Assembly: GCA_002968845.1 (NCBI GenBank) | Contig: PVBG01000003.1 | Location: 1-64,000 of the forward strand | Source of the DNA: Neorhizobium tomejilense | GTDB taxonomy: Bacteria > Pseudomonadota > Alphaproteobacteria > Rhizobiales > Rhizobiaceae | Reading direction: 5' to 3' | Length of the DNA stretch: 64,000 nucleotides | Translations under genes and position numbers: made by a program | Notes under the pieces: generated by a model | The model's database searches: none | Told to the model about the DNA's origin: nothing | Seen by the model: the letters and a program-made list of their open reading frames with translations, nothing else | Part shown: positions 27,743-39,943 of the stretch, piece after piece | How the letters are laid out: every line of letters starts with the position of its first letter | Numbering within the stretch: position 1 is the stretch's first letter

Positions 27743-29824
27743 ATGGTTAAGCTGAAGGTTGACGGCAAAGAGGTCGAAGTTCCGGATCATTTCACGCTGC
27801 TTCAGGCATGCGAGGAAGCCGGCGCCGAGGTCCCGCGCTTTTGTTTCCACGAACGTCTTTCGGTCGCCGGCAATTGCCGCATGTGCTTGATCGAAGTGAA
27901 GGGCGGACCGCCGAAGCCGGCAGCCTCCTGCGCCATGGGCGTGCGCGATGTCCGCGGCGGCCCGAACGGCGAGCTGCCGGAAATCTTCACCAATACGCCG
28001 ATGGTCAAGAAGGCCCGCGAAGGCGTGATGGAATTCCTGCTGATCAACCATCCGCTGGATTGCCCGATCTGCGACCAGGGCGGTGAATGCGATCTGCAGG
28101 ACCAGGCGATGGCCTTCGGCATCGACAGTTCCCGTTACACGGAAAACAAGCGCGCCGTCGAAGACAAGTATATCGGCCCGCTGGTCAAGACCGTGATGAA
28201 CCGCTGCATCCACTGCACGCGCTGCGTCCGCTTCACCACCGAAGTCGGCGGCATTTCCGAACTCGGCCTGATCGGCCGCGGCGAGGATGCCGAGATCACC
28301 ACCTATCTCGAAAGCGCGATGACGTCGGAACTGCAGGGCAATGTCATCGACCTTTGCCCGGTCGGTGCGCTGACCTCGCGTCCCTTCGCCTTCACCGCCC
28401 GTCCGTGGGAGCTCAACAAGACCGAATCGATCGACGTCATGGACGCCGTCGGCTCGGCGATCCGCGTCGATACCCGCGGCCGCGAAGTGATGCGCATCAT
28501 GCCGCGCGTCAACGAGCAGGTGAACGAGGAGTGGATCTCCGACAAGACCCGTTTCATCTGGGATGGCCTGAAGACCCAGCGCCTCGACCGGCCTTACGTC
28601 CGCAAGGACGGCCGTCTTCAGGCTGCGTCCTGGGGCGAAGCCTTCGGCGCTATCAAGGCTGCCGTTTCCGCAACGTCTGCTGCAAAGATCGGCGCGATCG
28701 CCGGCGATCTGGCTTCGGTCGAGGAGATGTACGCCCTGAAGGAGCTGATCCGGTCGCTCGGATCGGAAAACCTCGACTGTCGCCAGGACGGGACGGCGCT
28801 TGATCCGTCGCTCGGCCGCGCAAGCTACATCTTCAACCCGACCATCGAAGGCATCGAACAGGCCGGCGCTCTGCTCCTGGTCGGCGCCAATCCGCGCCTC
28901 GAGGCCGCCGTCCTCAACGCCCGCATCCGCAAGCGCTTCCGCCGCGGCAACTTCCCGATCGGCGTGATCGGCGAAGTCAGCGAACTGCGTTACGTCTACG
29001 ACTATCTCGGTGCAGGCGCCGAAACGCTCACCGACCTCGCGTCCGGCGCAAACAGCTTCGCCGACAAGCTGCGGGCTGCAAAGAACCCGATGATCATCGT
29101 AGGGCAGGGGGCTCTTTCCCGTGCCGACGGCGCGGCGATCCTTAGCTCGGTCGCCCAGCTTGCCGGTTCGGTCGGCGCGCTGACCGACGAGTGGAACGGC
29201 TTTGCCGTCCTCCACACTGCCGCTGCCCGCGTCGGTGGCCTCGACCTCGGCTTCGTGCCGGGTGCGAACGGCGCCAATGCCGGCGCCCAGCTGGCCGGCA
29301 TGGGCGTCCTCTTCCTGCTCGGCGCCGACGAGCTCGACTTCTCGAAGAAGGGCGCCAAGTTCACTGTCTATATCGGCAGCCATGGCGATGCCGGCGCGCA
29401 CAATGCCGACGTCATCCTGCCGGGTGCGGCCTATACCGAAAAGTCCGGCACCTGGGTCAATACCGAAGGCCGCGTCCAGATGGGCAACCGCGCCGGCTTC
29501 GCGCCTGGCGAGGCTCGCGAAGACTGGGCAATCATCCGCGCGCTCTCCGACGTGCTCGGAAACAAGCTGCCTTTCGATTCGCTGAGCGCCCTGCGTGCGA
29601 AACTCTATGCGGATTACCCGCATTTCGCGGCTATCGACGAGATTGCGGTGGGCTCGGTGAACGAAATTGCCGCACTTGGCCAAAAAGCCGGTGGTATGAC
29701 GAAGTCCGGGTTTGCGTCGCCGATCAAAGACTTCTATTTGACGAACCCGATCGCTCGCGCTTCGGCCGTCATGGCTGAATGCTCGGCATTGGCCCGCAAC
29801 AATTTCCAGGCTGCGGCGGAGTAA
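27743..29824 (+). CDS. nuoG: NADH-quinone oxidoreductase subunit G
   Basis: Protein of 693 residues (75-kDa family). The N-terminal 2Fe-2S ferredoxin domain has [15 protein letters not shown]. Then [19 protein letters not shown] and the [13 protein letters not shown] motif bind the 4Fe-4S clusters of the electron wire. The C-terminal 450 residues are a molybdopterin-oxidoreductase-like domain without evident cofactor use. Length is as in alphaproteobacterial and mitochondrial forms, shorter than in E. coli. nuoH follows after 8 bp. Confidence 0.97.
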   Translation: MVKLKVDGKEVEVPDHFTLLQACEEAGAEVPRFCFHERLSVAGNCRMCLIEVKGGPPKPAASCAMGVRDVRGGPNGELPEIFTNTPMVKKAREGVMEFLLINHPLDCPICDQGGECDLQDQAMAFGIDSSRYTENKRAVEDKYIGPLVKTVMNRCIHCTRCVRFTTEVGGISELGLIGRGEDAEITTYLESAMTSELQGNVIDLCPVGALTSRPFAFTARPWELNKTESIDVMDAVGSAIRVDTRGREVMRIMPRVNEQVNEEWISDKTRFIWDGLKTQRLDRPYVRKDGRLQAASWGEAFGAIKAAVSATSAAKIGAIAGDLASVEEMYALKELIRSLGSENLDCRQDGTALDPSLGRASYIFNPTIEGIEQAGALLLVGANPRLEAAVLNARIRKRFRRGNFPIGVIGEVSELRYVYDYLGAGAETLTDLASGANSFADKLRAAKNPMIIVGQGALSRADGAAILSSVAQLAGSVGALTDEWNGFAVLHTAAARVGGLDLGFVPGANGANAGAQLAGMGVLFLLGADELDFSKKGAKFTVYIGSHGDAGAHNADVILPGAAYTEKSGTWVNTEGRVQMGNRAGFAPGEAREDWAIIRALSDVLGNKLPFDSLSALRAKLYADYPHFAAIDEIAVGSVNEIAALGQKAGGMTKSGFASPIKDFYLTNPIARASAVMAECSALARNNFQAAAE

Positions 29825-29832
29825 TTTTGAAC

Positions 29833-30876
29833 ATGGACTCGTTCTTTTCCATCTACGTCTGGCCGGGCATCGTCATGGTCGCGCAGTCGCTGCTGCTGCT
29901 GGTCTGCCTGCTCGTCTTCATCGCCTATGTTCTGCTTGCCGACCGCAAGATCTGGGCGGCCGTGCAGCTGCGCCGCGGCCCGAACGTCGTCGGCCCCTTC
30001 GGCCTGTTCCAGTCCTTCGCCGACCTTTTGAAGTTCGTCTTCAAGGAGCCGGTCATTCCGGCTGGCGCCAACAAGGCCGTCTTCCTGCTCGCGCCGCTGG
30101 TTGCCGTGCTCCTGGCCCTGTCGACCTGGGCGGTGGTGCCGCTTGCGGACGGATGGGTCATTGCCAACATCAATGTCGGCATCCTCTACATCTTTGCGAT
30201 CTCCTCGCTCGAAGTCTACGGCATCATCATGGGTGGCTGGGCTTCGAACTCGAAATATCCGTTCCTCGGCGCGCTCCGCTCGGCGGCGCAGATGGTCTCC
30301 TACGAAGTCTCGATCGGCTTCGTCATCGTCACCGTTCTGCTCTGCGTCGGCTCGCTGAACCTGACCGATATCGTCAATGCCCAGCATGACGGTCTCGGCA
30401 CGAGGATGGGCCTGCCTGCCTCGTTCCTCGATTGGCACTGGCTGGCGCTGTTCCCGATGTTCGTGGTGTTCTTCATCTCGGCGCTCGCCGAAACGAACCG
30501 CCCGCCCTTCGATCTTCCTGAAGCGGAGTCGGAACTGGTCGCCGGCTTCATGGTCGAGTACGGCTCCTCGCCATACATGATGTTCATGCTCGGCGAATAC
30601 GCAGCCGTCTGCCTGATGTGCGCGCTGACGACCATCCTGTTCCTCGGGGGCTGGCTGCCGCCGGTCGATATCTGGCTCCTCAACTGGGTACCGGGCATCG
30701 TCTGGTTCATGCTGAAGTCGATGCTCGTCTTCTTCATGTTCGCCATGGTGAAGGCCTTCGTACCGCGTTACCGCTATGACCAGCTCATGCGTCTTGGCTG
30801 GAAGATCTTCCTGCCGCTGTCGCTTGCCATGGTCGTCATTACCGCATTCGTGCTGAAGCTGGCTGGGTGGGCGTGA
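29833..30876 (+). CDS. nuoH: NADH-quinone oxidoreductase subunit H
   Basis: Membrane subunit of 347 residues (ND1 family) with about eight helices, joining the quinone cavity to the proton-pumping arm. Signatures: [27 protein letters not shown] near the N-terminus and [18 protein letters not shown], with conserved acidic residues, at about 220. The start at 29833 is 8 bp after nuoG. Normal length. Confidence 0.97.
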   Translation: MDSFFSIYVWPGIVMVAQSLLLLVCLLVFIAYVLLADRKIWAAVQLRRGPNVVGPFGLFQSFADLLKFVFKEPVIPAGANKAVFLLAPLVAVLLALSTWAVVPLADGWVIANINVGILYIFAISSLEVYGIIMGGWASNSKYPFLGALRSAAQMVSYEVSIGFVIVTVLLCVGSLNLTDIVNAQHDGLGTRMGLPASFLDWHWLALFPMFVVFFISALAETNRPPFDLPEAESELVAGFMVEYGSSPYMMFMLGEYAAVCLMCALTTILFLGGWLPPVDIWLLNWVPGIVWFMLKSMLVFFMFAMVKAFVPRYRYDQLMRLGWKIFLPLSLAMVVITAFVLKLAGWA

Positions 30877-30915
30877 CCATGACCGTCCAGGCTTCCGGCA
30901 TCATTGGAGAATAAT

Positions 30916-31407
30916 ATGGCAAGTCTCGGCCAAGCCGTGAATTCGCTGTTCCTGAAGGAGTTCGTCGGCGCGTTCTTCCTGTCGATGCGCTACTTCTTCA
31001 AGCAGAAGGCGACGATCAACTACCCGTTCGAAAAGGGCCCGGTCTCGCCGCGTTTCCGTGGCGAACACGCGCTGCGTCGTTATCCGAACGGCGAGGAGCG
31101 CTGCATCGCCTGCAAGCTCTGCGAGGCGATCTGTCCTGCCCAGGCGATCACCATCGAGGCAGGTCCCCGCCGCAACGACGGCACCCGCCGCACGGTGCGT
31201 TACGACATCGACATGGTGAAGTGCATCTATTGCGGCTTCTGCCAGGAAGCCTGCCCGGTGGATGCGATCGTCGAAGGCCCGAATTTCGAATTCTCGACCG
31301 AGACGCGCGAAGAACTCTATTTTGACAAGGCGCGTCTCCTGGAAAACGGCGACCGCTGGGAGCGCGAAATCGCTCGCAACATGGCAATCGATGCGCCCTA
31401 CCGCTAA
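30916..31407 (+). CDS. nuoI: NADH-quinone oxidoreductase subunit I
   Basis: Protein of 163 residues (TYKY/23-kDa family) with two 4Fe-4S clusters, N6a and N6b. Ligands are Cys63, 66, 69, 73 ([12 protein letters not shown]) and Cys103, 106, 109, 113 ([12 protein letters not shown]). An amphipathic N-terminal helix anchors it to NuoH. ATG 30916 has GGAGA 7 nt upstream. Confidence 0.97.
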   Translation: MASLGQAVNSLFLKEFVGAFFLSMRYFFKQKATINYPFEKGPVSPRFRGEHALRRYPNGEERCIACKLCEAICPAQAITIEAGPRRNDGTRRTVRYDIDMVKCIYCGFCQEACPVDAIVEGPNFEFSTETREELYFDKARLLENGDRWEREIARNMAIDAPYR

Positions 31408-31552
31408 GGCGGGGTGATTTGTCCGGCGGCCCCCATTCAGCGGGCGGTGCGCCGGTGACATCTGGATGAAATACCCGGTGCATATCACAAGGCCGGGTTT
31501 CGACGGGTAGGGCATTCGCCCCGATCCCGGTGAGGGACGAAAAGGCACCACG
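31408..31552 (+). other. 145-bp spacer with a stem-loop inside the nuo operon
   Basis: The largest non-coding gap in the nuo operon, between nuoI and nuoJ. It contains an imperfect stem formed by ATACCCGG and CCGGGTTT at about 31470-31500, without a following T-run. It may set relative expression or mRNA decay. I see no coding frame. Confidence 0.35.
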
Positions 31553-32167
31553 ATGGGTCTGCAGGCAATCTTCTTCTATCTCTTCGCGTTCATCGCGGTG
31601 GCGTCGGCGTTCATGGTCATTTCGGCCAAGAACCCGGTGCACTCGGTGCTGTTTCTCATCCTGGTCTTCTTCAACGCTGCCGGTCTCTTCCTGCTGACGG
31701 GCGCCGAATTCCTGGCGATGATCCTGCTGGTCGTCTATATCGGCGCGGTCGCGGTTCTCTTCCTCTTCGTCGTCATGATGCTCGATATCGATTTTGCGGA
31801 ACTGCGCTCGGGCGTGCTGCAATATGCGCCGATCGGCATGCTGGTCGGCCTCATCGTCGCCGCCGAACTGGTGGTCGTCATCGGTGGCAGCGTGCTGACG
31901 CCGGAAGCGGCCAAGGCGATCACCATGCCGATCCCGAACCCGGCCAGCCGTACCAACACGGCGGCCCTCGGCGATGTGCTCTATACGAACTACGTCTACT
32001 TCTTCCAGATCGCCGGCCTGGTGCTTCTGGTGGCGATGATCGGCGCAATCGTGCTGACCCTGCGTCACCGCACCAATATCAAGCGACAGGATGTTTCCAA
32101 GCAGGTGGCCCGCACGCCGGCGACAGCCGTCGAAGTGGTCAAGGTCAAGCCGGGCCAGGGCGTCTGA
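31553..32167 (+). CDS. nuoJ: NADH-quinone oxidoreductase subunit J
   Basis: Membrane subunit of 204 residues (ND6 family) with five hydrophobic segments. The family region [25 protein letters not shown], containing the flexible pi-bulge helix, is at about residues 55-80. The C-terminal 30 residues are polar. nuoK starts 22 bp downstream. Confidence 0.96.
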   Translation: MGLQAIFFYLFAFIAVASAFMVISAKNPVHSVLFLILVFFNAAGLFLLTGAEFLAMILLVVYIGAVAVLFLFVVMMLDIDFAELRSGVLQYAPIGMLVGLIVAAELVVVIGGSVLTPEAAKAITMPIPNPASRTNTAALGDVLYTNYVYFFQIAGLVLLVAMIGAIVLTLRHRTNIKRQDVSKQVARTPATAVEVVKVKPGQGV

Positions 32168-32189
32168 GGCGGGAAAAAGGAATAAAGAC

Positions 32190-32498
32190 ATGGAAATCGG
32201 ACTTTCCCATTACCTCACGGTCAGCGCCATCCTCTTCACGCTCGGCGTTTTCGGCATCTTCCTGAACCGCAAGAACGTCATCATCATCCTGATGTCGGTG
32301 GAGCTCATTCTGCTCTCGGTCAACCTGAACATGGTGGCCTTCTCCTCCTTCCTGAACGACATCGTCGGCCAGGTCTTCGCATTGTTCATTCTGACCGTGG
32401 CGGCCGCCGAAGCGGCCATCGGTCTTGCAATTCTCGTCGTCTTCTACCGCAACCGCGGTTCGATCGCCGTCGAAGACGTCAATATGATGAAGGGCTGA
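32190..32498 (+). CDS. nuoK: NADH-quinone oxidoreductase subunit K
   Basis: Small membrane subunit of 102 residues (ND4L family) with three helices. It carries the two buried glutamates of the proton path: [10 protein letters not shown] (about residue 37) and [11 protein letters not shown] (about 73). It starts at 32190 with a weak AAGGAAT site. nuoL follows after 7 bp. Confidence 0.97.
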   Translation: MEIGLSHYLTVSAILFTLGVFGIFLNRKNVIIILMSVELILLSVNLNMVAFSSFLNDIVGQVFALFILTVAAAEAAIGLAILVVFYRNRGSIAVEDVNMMKG

Positions 32499-32505
32499 TC
32501 GGGTC

Positions 32506-34506
32506 ATGATCTACAAGGCAATCGTCTTTCTTCCCTTGATCGGCTTCCTGATCGCCGGCCTGTTCGGCCGCTCGATCGGCGCAAAGGCGTCCGAATACGT
32601 CACCAGCGGCCTGATGATCATAGCAGCGGTGCTCTCCTGGATCGTCTTCTTCAACGTCGCGCTCGCCCATGGCGAAGCAGGCGAGGTGATCAAGGTTCCG
32701 GTCATGCGCTGGATTCAGTCCGGCGGCATCGACGTCGAATGGGCCTTCCGCGTCGACACGCTGACGGCGGTCATGTTCGTCGTCGTCAATACCGTCTCGA
32801 CGCTCGTGCACGTCTATTCGATCGGCTACATGCACCACGACCCGCATCGGCCGCGCTTCTTCGCCTACCTGTCGCTGTTCACCTTCGCGATGCTGATGCT
32901 GGTTACGGCCGACAACCTCGCCCAGATGTTCTTCGGCTGGGAAGGCGTCGGTCTGGCCTCCTACCTGCTCATCGGTTTCTGGTACAAGAAGCCGTCGGCC
33001 TCGGCTGCCGCGATGAAGGCCTTCATCGTCAACCGCGTCGGCGACTTCGGGTTCGTTCTCGGCATTGCCGGCGTCTTCGTCCTGTTCGGCTCGATCAGCT
33101 TCGAGACGATCTTTGCGGCTGCCGCCACCTATCTGCCGGCTGCGGGCGCTCCGGAGGCGTCTCAGGTCATTGCCAACATCTTCGGCATGGAACTGACCAA
33201 GAGCGGTGCGATCACCATCGTCTGCCTGCTGCTGTTCATGGGCGCGATGGGCAAGTCGGCGCAGTTCCTGCTGCACACCTGGCTTCCGGACGCCATGGAA
33301 GGCCCGACCCCGGTGTCTGCGCTCATTCATGCCGCGACCATGGTCACCGCCGGCGTCTTCCTCGTCGCCCGCATGTCGCCGATCTTCGAACTGTCGCCCA
33401 GCGCCCTGCTGGTGGTGACCATCATCGGCGCGATTACCGCCTTCTTCGCGGCGACCGTCGGCCTCGTCCAGAACGACATCAAGCGCGTCATCGCCTATTC
33501 GACCTGCTCGCAGCTCGGCTACATGTTCGTGGCGCTCGGCCTCGGCGCTTACGGCGCAGCGATCTTCCACCTCTTCACCCACGCCTTCTTCAAGGCGCTG
33601 CTGTTCCTTGGCGCCGGCTCGGTCATCCATGCCGTCGATGGCGAGCAAGACATGCGCTACATGGGCGGCCTCAGGAAGCACATTCCGGTCACCTTCTGGA
33701 TGATGACGATCGGCACGCTGGCGCTGACCGGCGTCGGCATCCCGGGAACCATGTTCGGTTTCGCCGGCTTCTTCTCCAAGGACGTGATCATCGAAAGCGC
33801 CTATTCGTCCCATTCGGCGGCGGCGGGCTTTGCCTTCACGCTTCTGGTCATCGCCGCGCTGTTCACCAGCTTCTATTCCTGGCGTCTCGCTTTCCTGACC
33901 TTCTTCGGCAAGCCGCGCGCCTCCGCCGACGTCATGCACCATGTGCATGAATCGCCGATGGTCATGCTGGCGCCGCTCTACATCCTCGCCGCCGGTGCGG
34001 TTCTCGCCGGCGTTCTGTTCGAAGGTTATTTCTTCGGCCACGAATATGCCGAGTTCTGGAAGGGTGCGCTGTTCACGCTTCCGGAAAACAAGATCCTCGA
34101 AGAGTTCCATCACGTGCCGCTGCTGGTCGCCTGGAGCCCCTTCATTGCCATGGCGGTCGGTTTCGTCACCGCGTGGTATTTCTACATCAAGTCGCCTTCG
34201 ACGCCCCGTCGTCTCGCCGCTTCGCAGAAGGTCCTCTACGAGTTTCTGCTCAACAAGTGGTATTTCGACGAACTCTACGACTTCCTCTTCGTCCGCTCCG
34301 CCAAGGCGCTCGGCCGGTTTCTGTGGAAGAAGGGTGACATCGGCGTCATCGATACCTACGGCCCGAACGGCGTTGCCGCCCGCGTGGTCGACGTCACCAA
34401 CCGGGTGGTCAAGCTGCAGTCCGGTTATCTTTATCACTATGCGTTCGCGATGCTGATCGGCATCGCCGCCCTCGTCACCTGGATGATGCTCGGGAGCTCG
34501 ATCTAA
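32506..34506 (+). CDS. nuoL: NADH-quinone oxidoreductase subunit L
   Basis: Antiporter-like distal proton-pumping subunit of 666 residues (ND5 family). Key elements: [19 protein letters not shown] with the conserved Glu, [36 protein letters not shown] with the Lys and Glu/His of the channel, and [14 protein letters not shown] long C-terminal lateral helix is expected after about residue 500. The stop codon overlaps nuoM by one base. Confidence 0.97.
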   Translation: MIYKAIVFLPLIGFLIAGLFGRSIGAKASEYVTSGLMIIAAVLSWIVFFNVALAHGEAGEVIKVPVMRWIQSGGIDVEWAFRVDTLTAVMFVVVNTVSTLVHVYSIGYMHHDPHRPRFFAYLSLFTFAMLMLVTADNLAQMFFGWEGVGLASYLLIGFWYKKPSASAAAMKAFIVNRVGDFGFVLGIAGVFVLFGSISFETIFAAAATYLPAAGAPEASQVIANIFGMELTKSGAITIVCLLLFMGAMGKSAQFLLHTWLPDAMEGPTPVSALIHAATMVTAGVFLVARMSPIFELSPSALLVVTIIGAITAFFAATVGLVQNDIKRVIAYSTCSQLGYMFVALGLGAYGAAIFHLFTHAFFKALLFLGAGSVIHAVDGEQDMRYMGGLRKHIPVTFWMMTIGTLALTGVGIPGTMFGFAGFFSKDVIIESAYSSHSAAAGFAFTLLVIAALFTSFYSWRLAFLTFFGKPRASADVMHHVHESPMVMLAPLYILAAGAVLAGVLFEGYFFGHEYAEFWKGALFTLPENKILEEFHHVPLLVAWSPFIAMAVGFVTAWYFYIKSPSTPRRLAASQKVLYEFLLNKWYFDELYDFLFVRSAKALGRFLWKKGDIGVIDTYGPNGVAARVVDVTNRVVKLQSGYLYHYAFAMLIGIAALVTWMMLGSSI

Positions 34507-36017
34507 TGACCGACTGGCCAATTCTCTCGACGGTCACCTTTCTGCCGCTGGTCGGCGTACTGTTGCTGCTTCTGACACGGGAAGACGGCCCCTTCGGGCG
34601 CCGCAACATCCTTAACGTCTCGCTGTTCACGACGGTTTTCACCTTCATCGTCTCGCTGTTCATCTGGATCGGCTTCGACAATTCGAATGCCGGCTTTCAG
34701 ATGGTCGAGAAGCACGACTGGCTCGGCAGCGGCATTTCCTATCATCTCGGCGTCGACGGCATTTCCATGCTGTTCGTCATCCTGACGACCGTCCTGATGC
34801 CCTTCTGCGTGCTCGCCAGCTGGAATACGATCGAGAAGCGCCTCAAGGAATACATGATCGCCTTCCTGCTTCTGGAAGTGGTCATGACCGGCGTCTTCGT
34901 TTCGCTCGATGTCGTCCTCTTCTACGTCTTCTTCGAAGCGACCCTCATCCCGATGTTCGTCATCATCGGCGTGTGGGGCGGCAAGGATCGCGTTTACGCC
35001 TCCTACAAGTTCTTCCTCTATACGCTGCTCGGCTCCGTGCTGATGATGCTCGCCATCATGGCCATGTACTGGCAAGCGGGCACCACGGACATGACCGCGC
35101 TCCTGAAATACGGCTTCCCGGCCGGCATGCAGACCTGGCTCTGGCTCGCCTGTTTTGCGGCCTTCTCGGTCAAGATGCCGATGTGGCCGGTCCATACCTG
35201 GCTTCCGGACGCGCACGTCCAGGCTCCAACCGCTGGCTCGGTGATCCTGGCCGGCGTCATGCTGAAGCTCGGCGGTTACGGGATGATCCGTTTCTCGCTC
35301 GCCATGTTCCCGATCGCGTCGGAACATTTCGCGCCGCTGGTCTTCTCGCTGTCGGTCATCGCCATCATCTACACCTCGCTGGTGGCGATGATGCAGGACG
35401 ACATCAAGAAGCTGATCGCCTATTCGTCGGTCGCCCACATGGGCTACGTGACCATGGGCATCTTTGCCGCGAACGTGCAGGGCGTGCAGGGCGCGATCTT
35501 CCAGATGCTGTCGCACGGCATCGTGTCGGGCGCACTCTTCCTCTGCGTCGGAGTTGTCTATGACCGTCTCCACACCCGTGAGATTTCGGCTTATGGCGGT
35601 CTCGTCAACAACATGCCGAAATATGCCGTCGCCTTCATGATCTTCACCATGGCCAATGTCGGCCTGCCGGGCACGTCCGGCTTCGTCGGCGAATTCCTGA
35701 CGATCATCGGCGTCTTCCGGGTCAACACCTGGGTTGCCCTGTTTGCGGCGACCGGCGTCATCCTCTCGGCCTCCTACGCGCTCTGGCTCTATCGCCGGGT
35801 GATCTTCGGGGCGCTCGAGAAGGAAAGCCTCAAAGGCCTGCTCGACCTTTCCGGCCGCGAAAAGCTCATCCTCTATCCGCTGATCGCGATCACCATCTTC
35901 TACGGCTTCTATCCGGCGCCGATCTTCGATGCGACGGCAGCATCGGTAGATCTGCTGGTGAACAATTATTCCGCAGCCCTGGCAGCAGCGAAAGACCTTG
36001 CACTCAACGTGCACTGA
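34506..36017 (+). CDS. nuoM: NADH-quinone oxidoreductase subunit M
   Basis: Antiporter-like proton-pumping subunit of 503 residues (ND4 family). [18 protein letters not shown] carries the key Glu, [29 protein letters not shown] the channel Lys and His region, and [16 protein letters not shown] the second half-channel. About 14 membrane helices. ATG 34506 is formed by the nuoL stop (TAATG). Confidence 0.97.
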   Translation: MTDWPILSTVTFLPLVGVLLLLLTREDGPFGRRNILNVSLFTTVFTFIVSLFIWIGFDNSNAGFQMVEKHDWLGSGISYHLGVDGISMLFVILTTVLMPFCVLASWNTIEKRLKEYMIAFLLLEVVMTGVFVSLDVVLFYVFFEATLIPMFVIIGVWGGKDRVYASYKFFLYTLLGSVLMMLAIMAMYWQAGTTDMTALLKYGFPAGMQTWLWLACFAAFSVKMPMWPVHTWLPDAHVQAPTAGSVILAGVMLKLGGYGMIRFSLAMFPIASEHFAPLVFSLSVIAIIYTSLVAMMQDDIKKLIAYSSVAHMGYVTMGIFAANVQGVQGAIFQMLSHGIVSGALFLCVGVVYDRLHTREISAYGGLVNNMPKYAVAFMIFTMANVGLPGTSGFVGEFLTIIGVFRVNTWVALFAATGVILSASYALWLYRRVIFGALEKESLKGLLDLSGREKLILYPLIAITIFYGFYPAPIFDATAASVDLLVNNYSAALAAAKDLALNVH

Positions 36018-36035
36018 GACGGGACACGACTGGAC

Positions 36036-37478
36036 ATGACCGCTGAAATTCTCTCCCTAAGCCTGCAGCTCTCGATGCCGGAGATCATCCTGGCCGTGGG
36101 CGCGCTCGCTCTTCTGATGATCGGCGTCTTCTCCGGCGACAAGTCCGCGCCGACGGTGACGGGGCTTGCGGTGGCGTTGCTGGCGGTTGCCGGCCTCTGG
36201 CTGATCTTCATGCCCGGCGAGGGCGTGGCCTATGGCGGCGCCTTCAAGCTGGATGCCTTCGGCCGCTTCATGAAGGTCCTGGCGCTCATCGGCTCGATCA
36301 CCGCCATGGTCATGTCCGTCGGCCATGCGAAGTCGGATCAGCTCAACCGCTTCGAATTCCCGGTCCTTCTGGTCCTGTCGACGCTCGGCATGCTGCTCTT
36401 GATCTCGGCGAACGACCTGATCGCGTTCTATCTCGCCCTCGAACTGATGTCGCTGGCACTCTACGTCATCGCCGCCTTCAACCGGGACAGCCTGCGCTCG
36501 ACCGAGGCAGGCCTCAAATATTTCGTCCTCGGTGCGCTCTCCTCCGGCATGATGCTTTACGGCATGTCGCTGGTCTACGGCTTCACCGGCAATACCGGCT
36601 TTGAAGGCATCGCCAAGGTTCTCTCCGCCGAGACCCGGGGCCTGGGCTTGATCTTCGGCATGGTCTTCGTGCTCGCCGGCGCCTGCTTCAAGATTTCCGC
36701 CGTGCCGTTCCACATGTGGACGCCGGACGTTTATGAAGGCGCGCCGACCCCCGTCACCGCGTTCTTCGCGGCCGGCCCGAAGGTTGCCGCCATGGCGATC
36801 CTGGTTCGCATCGTGTCCGACGCCTTCCTGCCGCTCGTTGCCGACTGGCGCCAGATCATCGTCTTCGTGTCGATCGCCTCCATGCTGCTCGGCTCGTTCG
36901 CCGCGATCGGCCAGCGCAACATCAAGCGACTGATGGCCTATTCCTCGATCGGCCACATGGGCTACGCGCTGGTCGGGCTTGCCGCCGGCTCCGAGACGGG
37001 CGTCTCGGGCGTCGTCCTCTACATGACCATTTATATGGTCATGACGCTCGGCACCTTCGCCTGCATCATGGCGATGCGCCGCAAGGAAGGCGGCAATGTC
37101 GAGAATGTCGACGATCTCGCCGGCCTGTCGTCCACCAAGCCGTTCATGGCGGTGGTGCTGACCGCGCTGATGTTCTCGATGGCCGGCATTCCGCCGCTCG
37201 CAGGCTTCTTCGCGAAATACTTCGTGTTCGTCGCGGCGATCGAAGCCAAGCTCTATGCGCTGGCCGTCATCGGCGTGCTCTCCTCGGTCGTCGGCGCCTA
37301 TTATTACCTGCGCATCGTCAAGCTGATGTGGTTCGATGAAGCCAAGGGCGAGTTCGCCCGCATCTCCGGCGAACTGCGCCTTGTCTTCGGTCTCTCCGGC
37401 CTCTTTGTCGTGGCCTATGTGCTGATCGGCGGACCGATCGGCACGGCGGCAAGTGCCGCCGCGAAGTCCTTCTTCTGA
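36036..37478 (+). CDS. nuoN: NADH-quinone oxidoreductase subunit N
   Basis: Antiporter-like proton-pumping subunit of 480 residues (ND2 family). Contains [17 protein letters not shown] with the conserved Glu, [28 protein letters not shown] and [16 protein letters not shown]. It ends the complex I genes. birA starts 2 bp after its stop, so transcription continues into the next gene. Confidence 0.97.
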   Translation: MTAEILSLSLQLSMPEIILAVGALALLMIGVFSGDKSAPTVTGLAVALLAVAGLWLIFMPGEGVAYGGAFKLDAFGRFMKVLALIGSITAMVMSVGHAKSDQLNRFEFPVLLVLSTLGMLLLISANDLIAFYLALELMSLALYVIAAFNRDSLRSTEAGLKYFVLGALSSGMMLYGMSLVYGFTGNTGFEGIAKVLSAETRGLGLIFGMVFVLAGACFKISAVPFHMWTPDVYEGAPTPVTAFFAAGPKVAAMAILVRIVSDAFLPLVADWRQIIVFVSIASMLLGSFAAIGQRNIKRLMAYSSIGHMGYALVGLAAGSETGVSGVVLYMTIYMVMTLGTFACIMAMRRKEGGNVENVDDLAGLSSTKPFMAVVLTALMFSMAGIPPLAGFFAKYFVFVAAIEAKLYALAVIGVLSSVVGAYYYLRIVKLMWFDEAKGEFARISGELRLVFGLSGLFVVAYVLIGGPIGTAASAAAKSFF

Positions 37479-37480
37479 GA

Positions 37481-38251
37481 ATGCCCGGAGCAAGGGGCCG
37501 GTTCTCGCTCGATGCGTTCCGTCACGAGGCGCTCGACGAGGTCGGATCCACCAATAGCGAATGTCTCGCCCGCGCTCGCGCGGGCGATTCCGGTTTGTTG
37601 TGGCTGACCGCGACGCGCCAGCTCGCCGGCCGCGGCCGCCGTGGCCGGGCCTGGACATCGGAACCCGGCAATCTCTATGCGTCGCTGCTGCTGATCGATC
37701 CTGCGCCGCCGGAGAGGATCGGCTCGCTGCCGCTCGCTGTCGCAGTCGCCGTCCATGCCGCAGTCAGGTCGGTTCTGCCGCCGGGCGGCGACCCGCTCGA
37801 CGTCAAATGGCCGAACGATATCCTGATCGGCCGCAAGAAGACCTGTGGCATCCTTCTGGAGGGCGAGGGGCTGCCGGATGGCCGCCGCGCACTGGTCATC
37901 GGCATCGGCATCAATATCCGCCATATGCCCGATAGTGCAGCCTATGCGGTCACGCGGCTTGCCGATCACGGCGCCAACGTCTCTCCGGAGGAGCTTTTCG
38001 CGCATCTTTTCAGAGAGATGGCTCAGGTTCTGGAATCCTGGGATGAGGGCCGGGGCACGCCGGAAATCAGCCGGCGCTGGCGCGAGGTCGCCTGCGGCAT
38101 CGGCGAAAAAATCACCGTGAACCTGCCGGACCGCTCGCTTGTTGGTACATTCGCAGGTATCGATGACAAAGGATTTTTGCTGCTCGACACCGGACTGGGC
38201 GCGCTAACGTCGATCGCCGCCGGTGATGTATTTTTTCAAGGAATGGAATAG
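37481..38251 (+). CDS. birA: Biotin--[acetyl-CoA-carboxylase] ligase, monofunctional
   Basis: Protein of 256 residues that activates biotin as biotinyl-AMP and attaches it to biotin carboxyl carrier proteins. Motifs: STNSECLAR, GRGRRGRAW (biotin/ATP loop, about residues 47-55), VKWPNDILIGRKKTCGILLEG (catalytic Lys) and GIGINI. There is no N-terminal helix-turn-helix, so it is not the BirA repressor type. It is expressed from the nuo operon end, and RNase J follows after 9 bp; this order is familiar from other rhizobia. Confidence 0.93.
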   Translation: MPGARGRFSLDAFRHEALDEVGSTNSECLARARAGDSGLLWLTATRQLAGRGRRGRAWTSEPGNLYASLLLIDPAPPERIGSLPLAVAVAVHAAVRSVLPPGGDPLDVKWPNDILIGRKKTCGILLEGEGLPDGRRALVIGIGINIRHMPDSAAYAVTRLADHGANVSPEELFAHLFREMAQVLESWDEGRGTPEISRRWREVACGIGEKITVNLPDRSLVGTFAGIDDKGFLLLDTGLGALTSIAAGDVFFQGME

Positions 38252-38260
38252 ACAAAGAAA

Positions 38261-39928
38261 ATGGCAAACCAAGAAGAACTGGTGTTTCTGCCGCTTGGCG
38301 GCGTCGGCGAGATCGGCATGAACCTCGCCCTCTACGGCTATGGAACGCCGGAGAAGCGCCAGTGGATCATGGTCGATTGCGGCGTGACCTTCCCGGGGCC
38401 GGACCTGCCGGGCGTCGATCTCGTGCTGCCGGATATCCGCTTCCTCGCCAGCCAGCGCAGCCATCTCAAGGCGATGATCATCACCCATGCGCATGAGGAC
38501 CACTACGGCGCCATGAACGACCTCTGGCCGGGTCTCAACGTGCCCGTCTACGCGTCGCCGTTCACCGCCGGCATGCTGGAAGCCAAACGCAACTACGAAG
38601 GTTCGCGCGCCGAAATCCCGGTGACGATCTTCAAGGCCGGCGACCGCATCAATATCGGCCCGTTCGAAATCGAGGCGATCGGCGTCAACCATTCGATCCC
38701 CGAGCCGATGTCGCTGGTGATCCGCACCCCGCTCGGCAACGTCGTCCATACCGGCGACTGGAAGATCGACCACGCGCCGTCGCTCGGGCCGTTCACAGAC
38801 GAGGCCCGCTTCCGCAAGATTGGCGACGAAGGCGTGCTGGCGCTTATGTGCGACAGCACCAACTCCATGCGCGAGGGCGTTTCGCCCTCCGAGGAGGAAG
38901 TCTCCGAAGGCCTGCGCAAGATCATCGAGGCGGCCGAGGGCAGGGTGGCGATCACCACCTTCTCATCGAATGTCGGCCGCATCCGGTCGATCGCCCAGGC
39001 CGCGGACGCTGCCGGCCGCGAAGTCCTGCTGCTCGGCTCGTCGCTGAAGCGCGTCGTCGGCGTCGCCCGCGATATCGGCATCATGGAGGGCCTGAAGCCC
39101 TTCATCGCCGAGGACGAGTACGGCTATATCCCGCGCGACAAGATCGTCGTGATCCTGACCGGCAGCCAAGGCGAGCCGCGCGCCGCACTCGCCAAGATCG
39201 CCCGCGACGAGATGCGCCACGTGGCGCTGACGTCAGGCGATACGGTGGTCTTTTCCTCGCGCACCATCCCCGGCAACGAGAAGGCGATCATCGAGATCAA
39301 GAACGGCCTGATCGAGCAGGGGATCAAGATCGTCACCGACAGCGACGCGCTCGTGCACGTCTCCGGCCACCCGCGCCGCAGCGAACTGGTGCAGATGTAC
39401 GAGTGGACCCGCCCGCAGATCCTCGTGCCCGTCCACGGCGAGGCCGCGCATCTGACGGCCCAGGCCGAACTCGGCGCATCCGTCGGCATCAACAGCATCC
39501 CGCGCGTCAGGAACGGCAATATTCTGCGTCTGGCGCCCGGCCCGGCCGAGGTGATCGGCGATGCGCCGCATGGGCGTATCTTCAAGGACGGCAAGCTGAT
39601 CGGCGACTTCGAGGAAATGGGCATCGGCGACCGCCGCAAGCTTTCCTTTGTCGGCCATGTTTCCGTCAACGTCCTGCTCGACGCTCGCTACGACTTCGTG
39701 ACCGATCCCGATCTCATCGCCTTCGGCCTGCCGGAATTCGACGACGAGGGCGAGGACATGGAGGATACGCTTTACGACGCCGTGCTCGGCGCCGTCGAAA
39801 GCATTCCGCGGGCCCGCCGCAAGGATCTCGACATGGTCCGCGAGGCCATCCGCCGCGCCGTCCGCTCCACCGCCAACGAGGCTTGGGGCAAGAAACCGAT
39901 CGTGACGGTGTTCGTTACGCGTCTCTGA
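38261..39928 (+). CDS. rnj: Ribonuclease J
   Basis: Metallo-beta-lactamase/beta-CASP RNase of 555 residues with 5'-exonuclease and endonuclease activity in mRNA decay and rRNA maturation. The zinc-binding motif is HAHEDHYGAM at about residue 75. VHTGDWKIDHAP, MCDSTNSMREG and the beta-CASP motifs FSSNVGRIRSI and SGHPRRSEL follow, then VHGEAAHL. Length is normal for RNase J. Alphaproteobacteria carry both RNase J and RNase E. A large palindromic repeat lies just downstream. Confidence 0.92.
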   Translation: MANQEELVFLPLGGVGEIGMNLALYGYGTPEKRQWIMVDCGVTFPGPDLPGVDLVLPDIRFLASQRSHLKAMIITHAHEDHYGAMNDLWPGLNVPVYASPFTAGMLEAKRNYEGSRAEIPVTIFKAGDRINIGPFEIEAIGVNHSIPEPMSLVIRTPLGNVVHTGDWKIDHAPSLGPFTDEARFRKIGDEGVLALMCDSTNSMREGVSPSEEEVSEGLRKIIEAAEGRVAITTFSSNVGRIRSIAQAADAAGREVLLLGSSLKRVVGVARDIGIMEGLKPFIAEDEYGYIPRDKIVVILTGSQGEPRAALAKIARDEMRHVALTSGDTVVFSSRTIPGNEKAIIEIKNGLIEQGIKIVTDSDALVHVSGHPRRSELVQMYEWTRPQILVPVHGEAAHLTAQAELGASVGINSIPRVRNGNILRLAPGPAEVIGDAPHGRIFKDGKLIGDFEEMGIGDRRKLSFVGHVSVNVLLDARYDFVTDPDLIAFGLPEFDDEGEDMEDTLYDAVLGAVESIPRARRKDLDMVREAIRRAVRSTANEAWGKKPIVTVFVTRL

Positions 39929-39943
39929 GGGGATGGGTTGTTT

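Noticed and set aside
27626..29683. 685-codon minus-strand frame opposite nuoG
   Set aside because: Codon-bias shadow of nuoG, which has clear iron-sulfur motifs.
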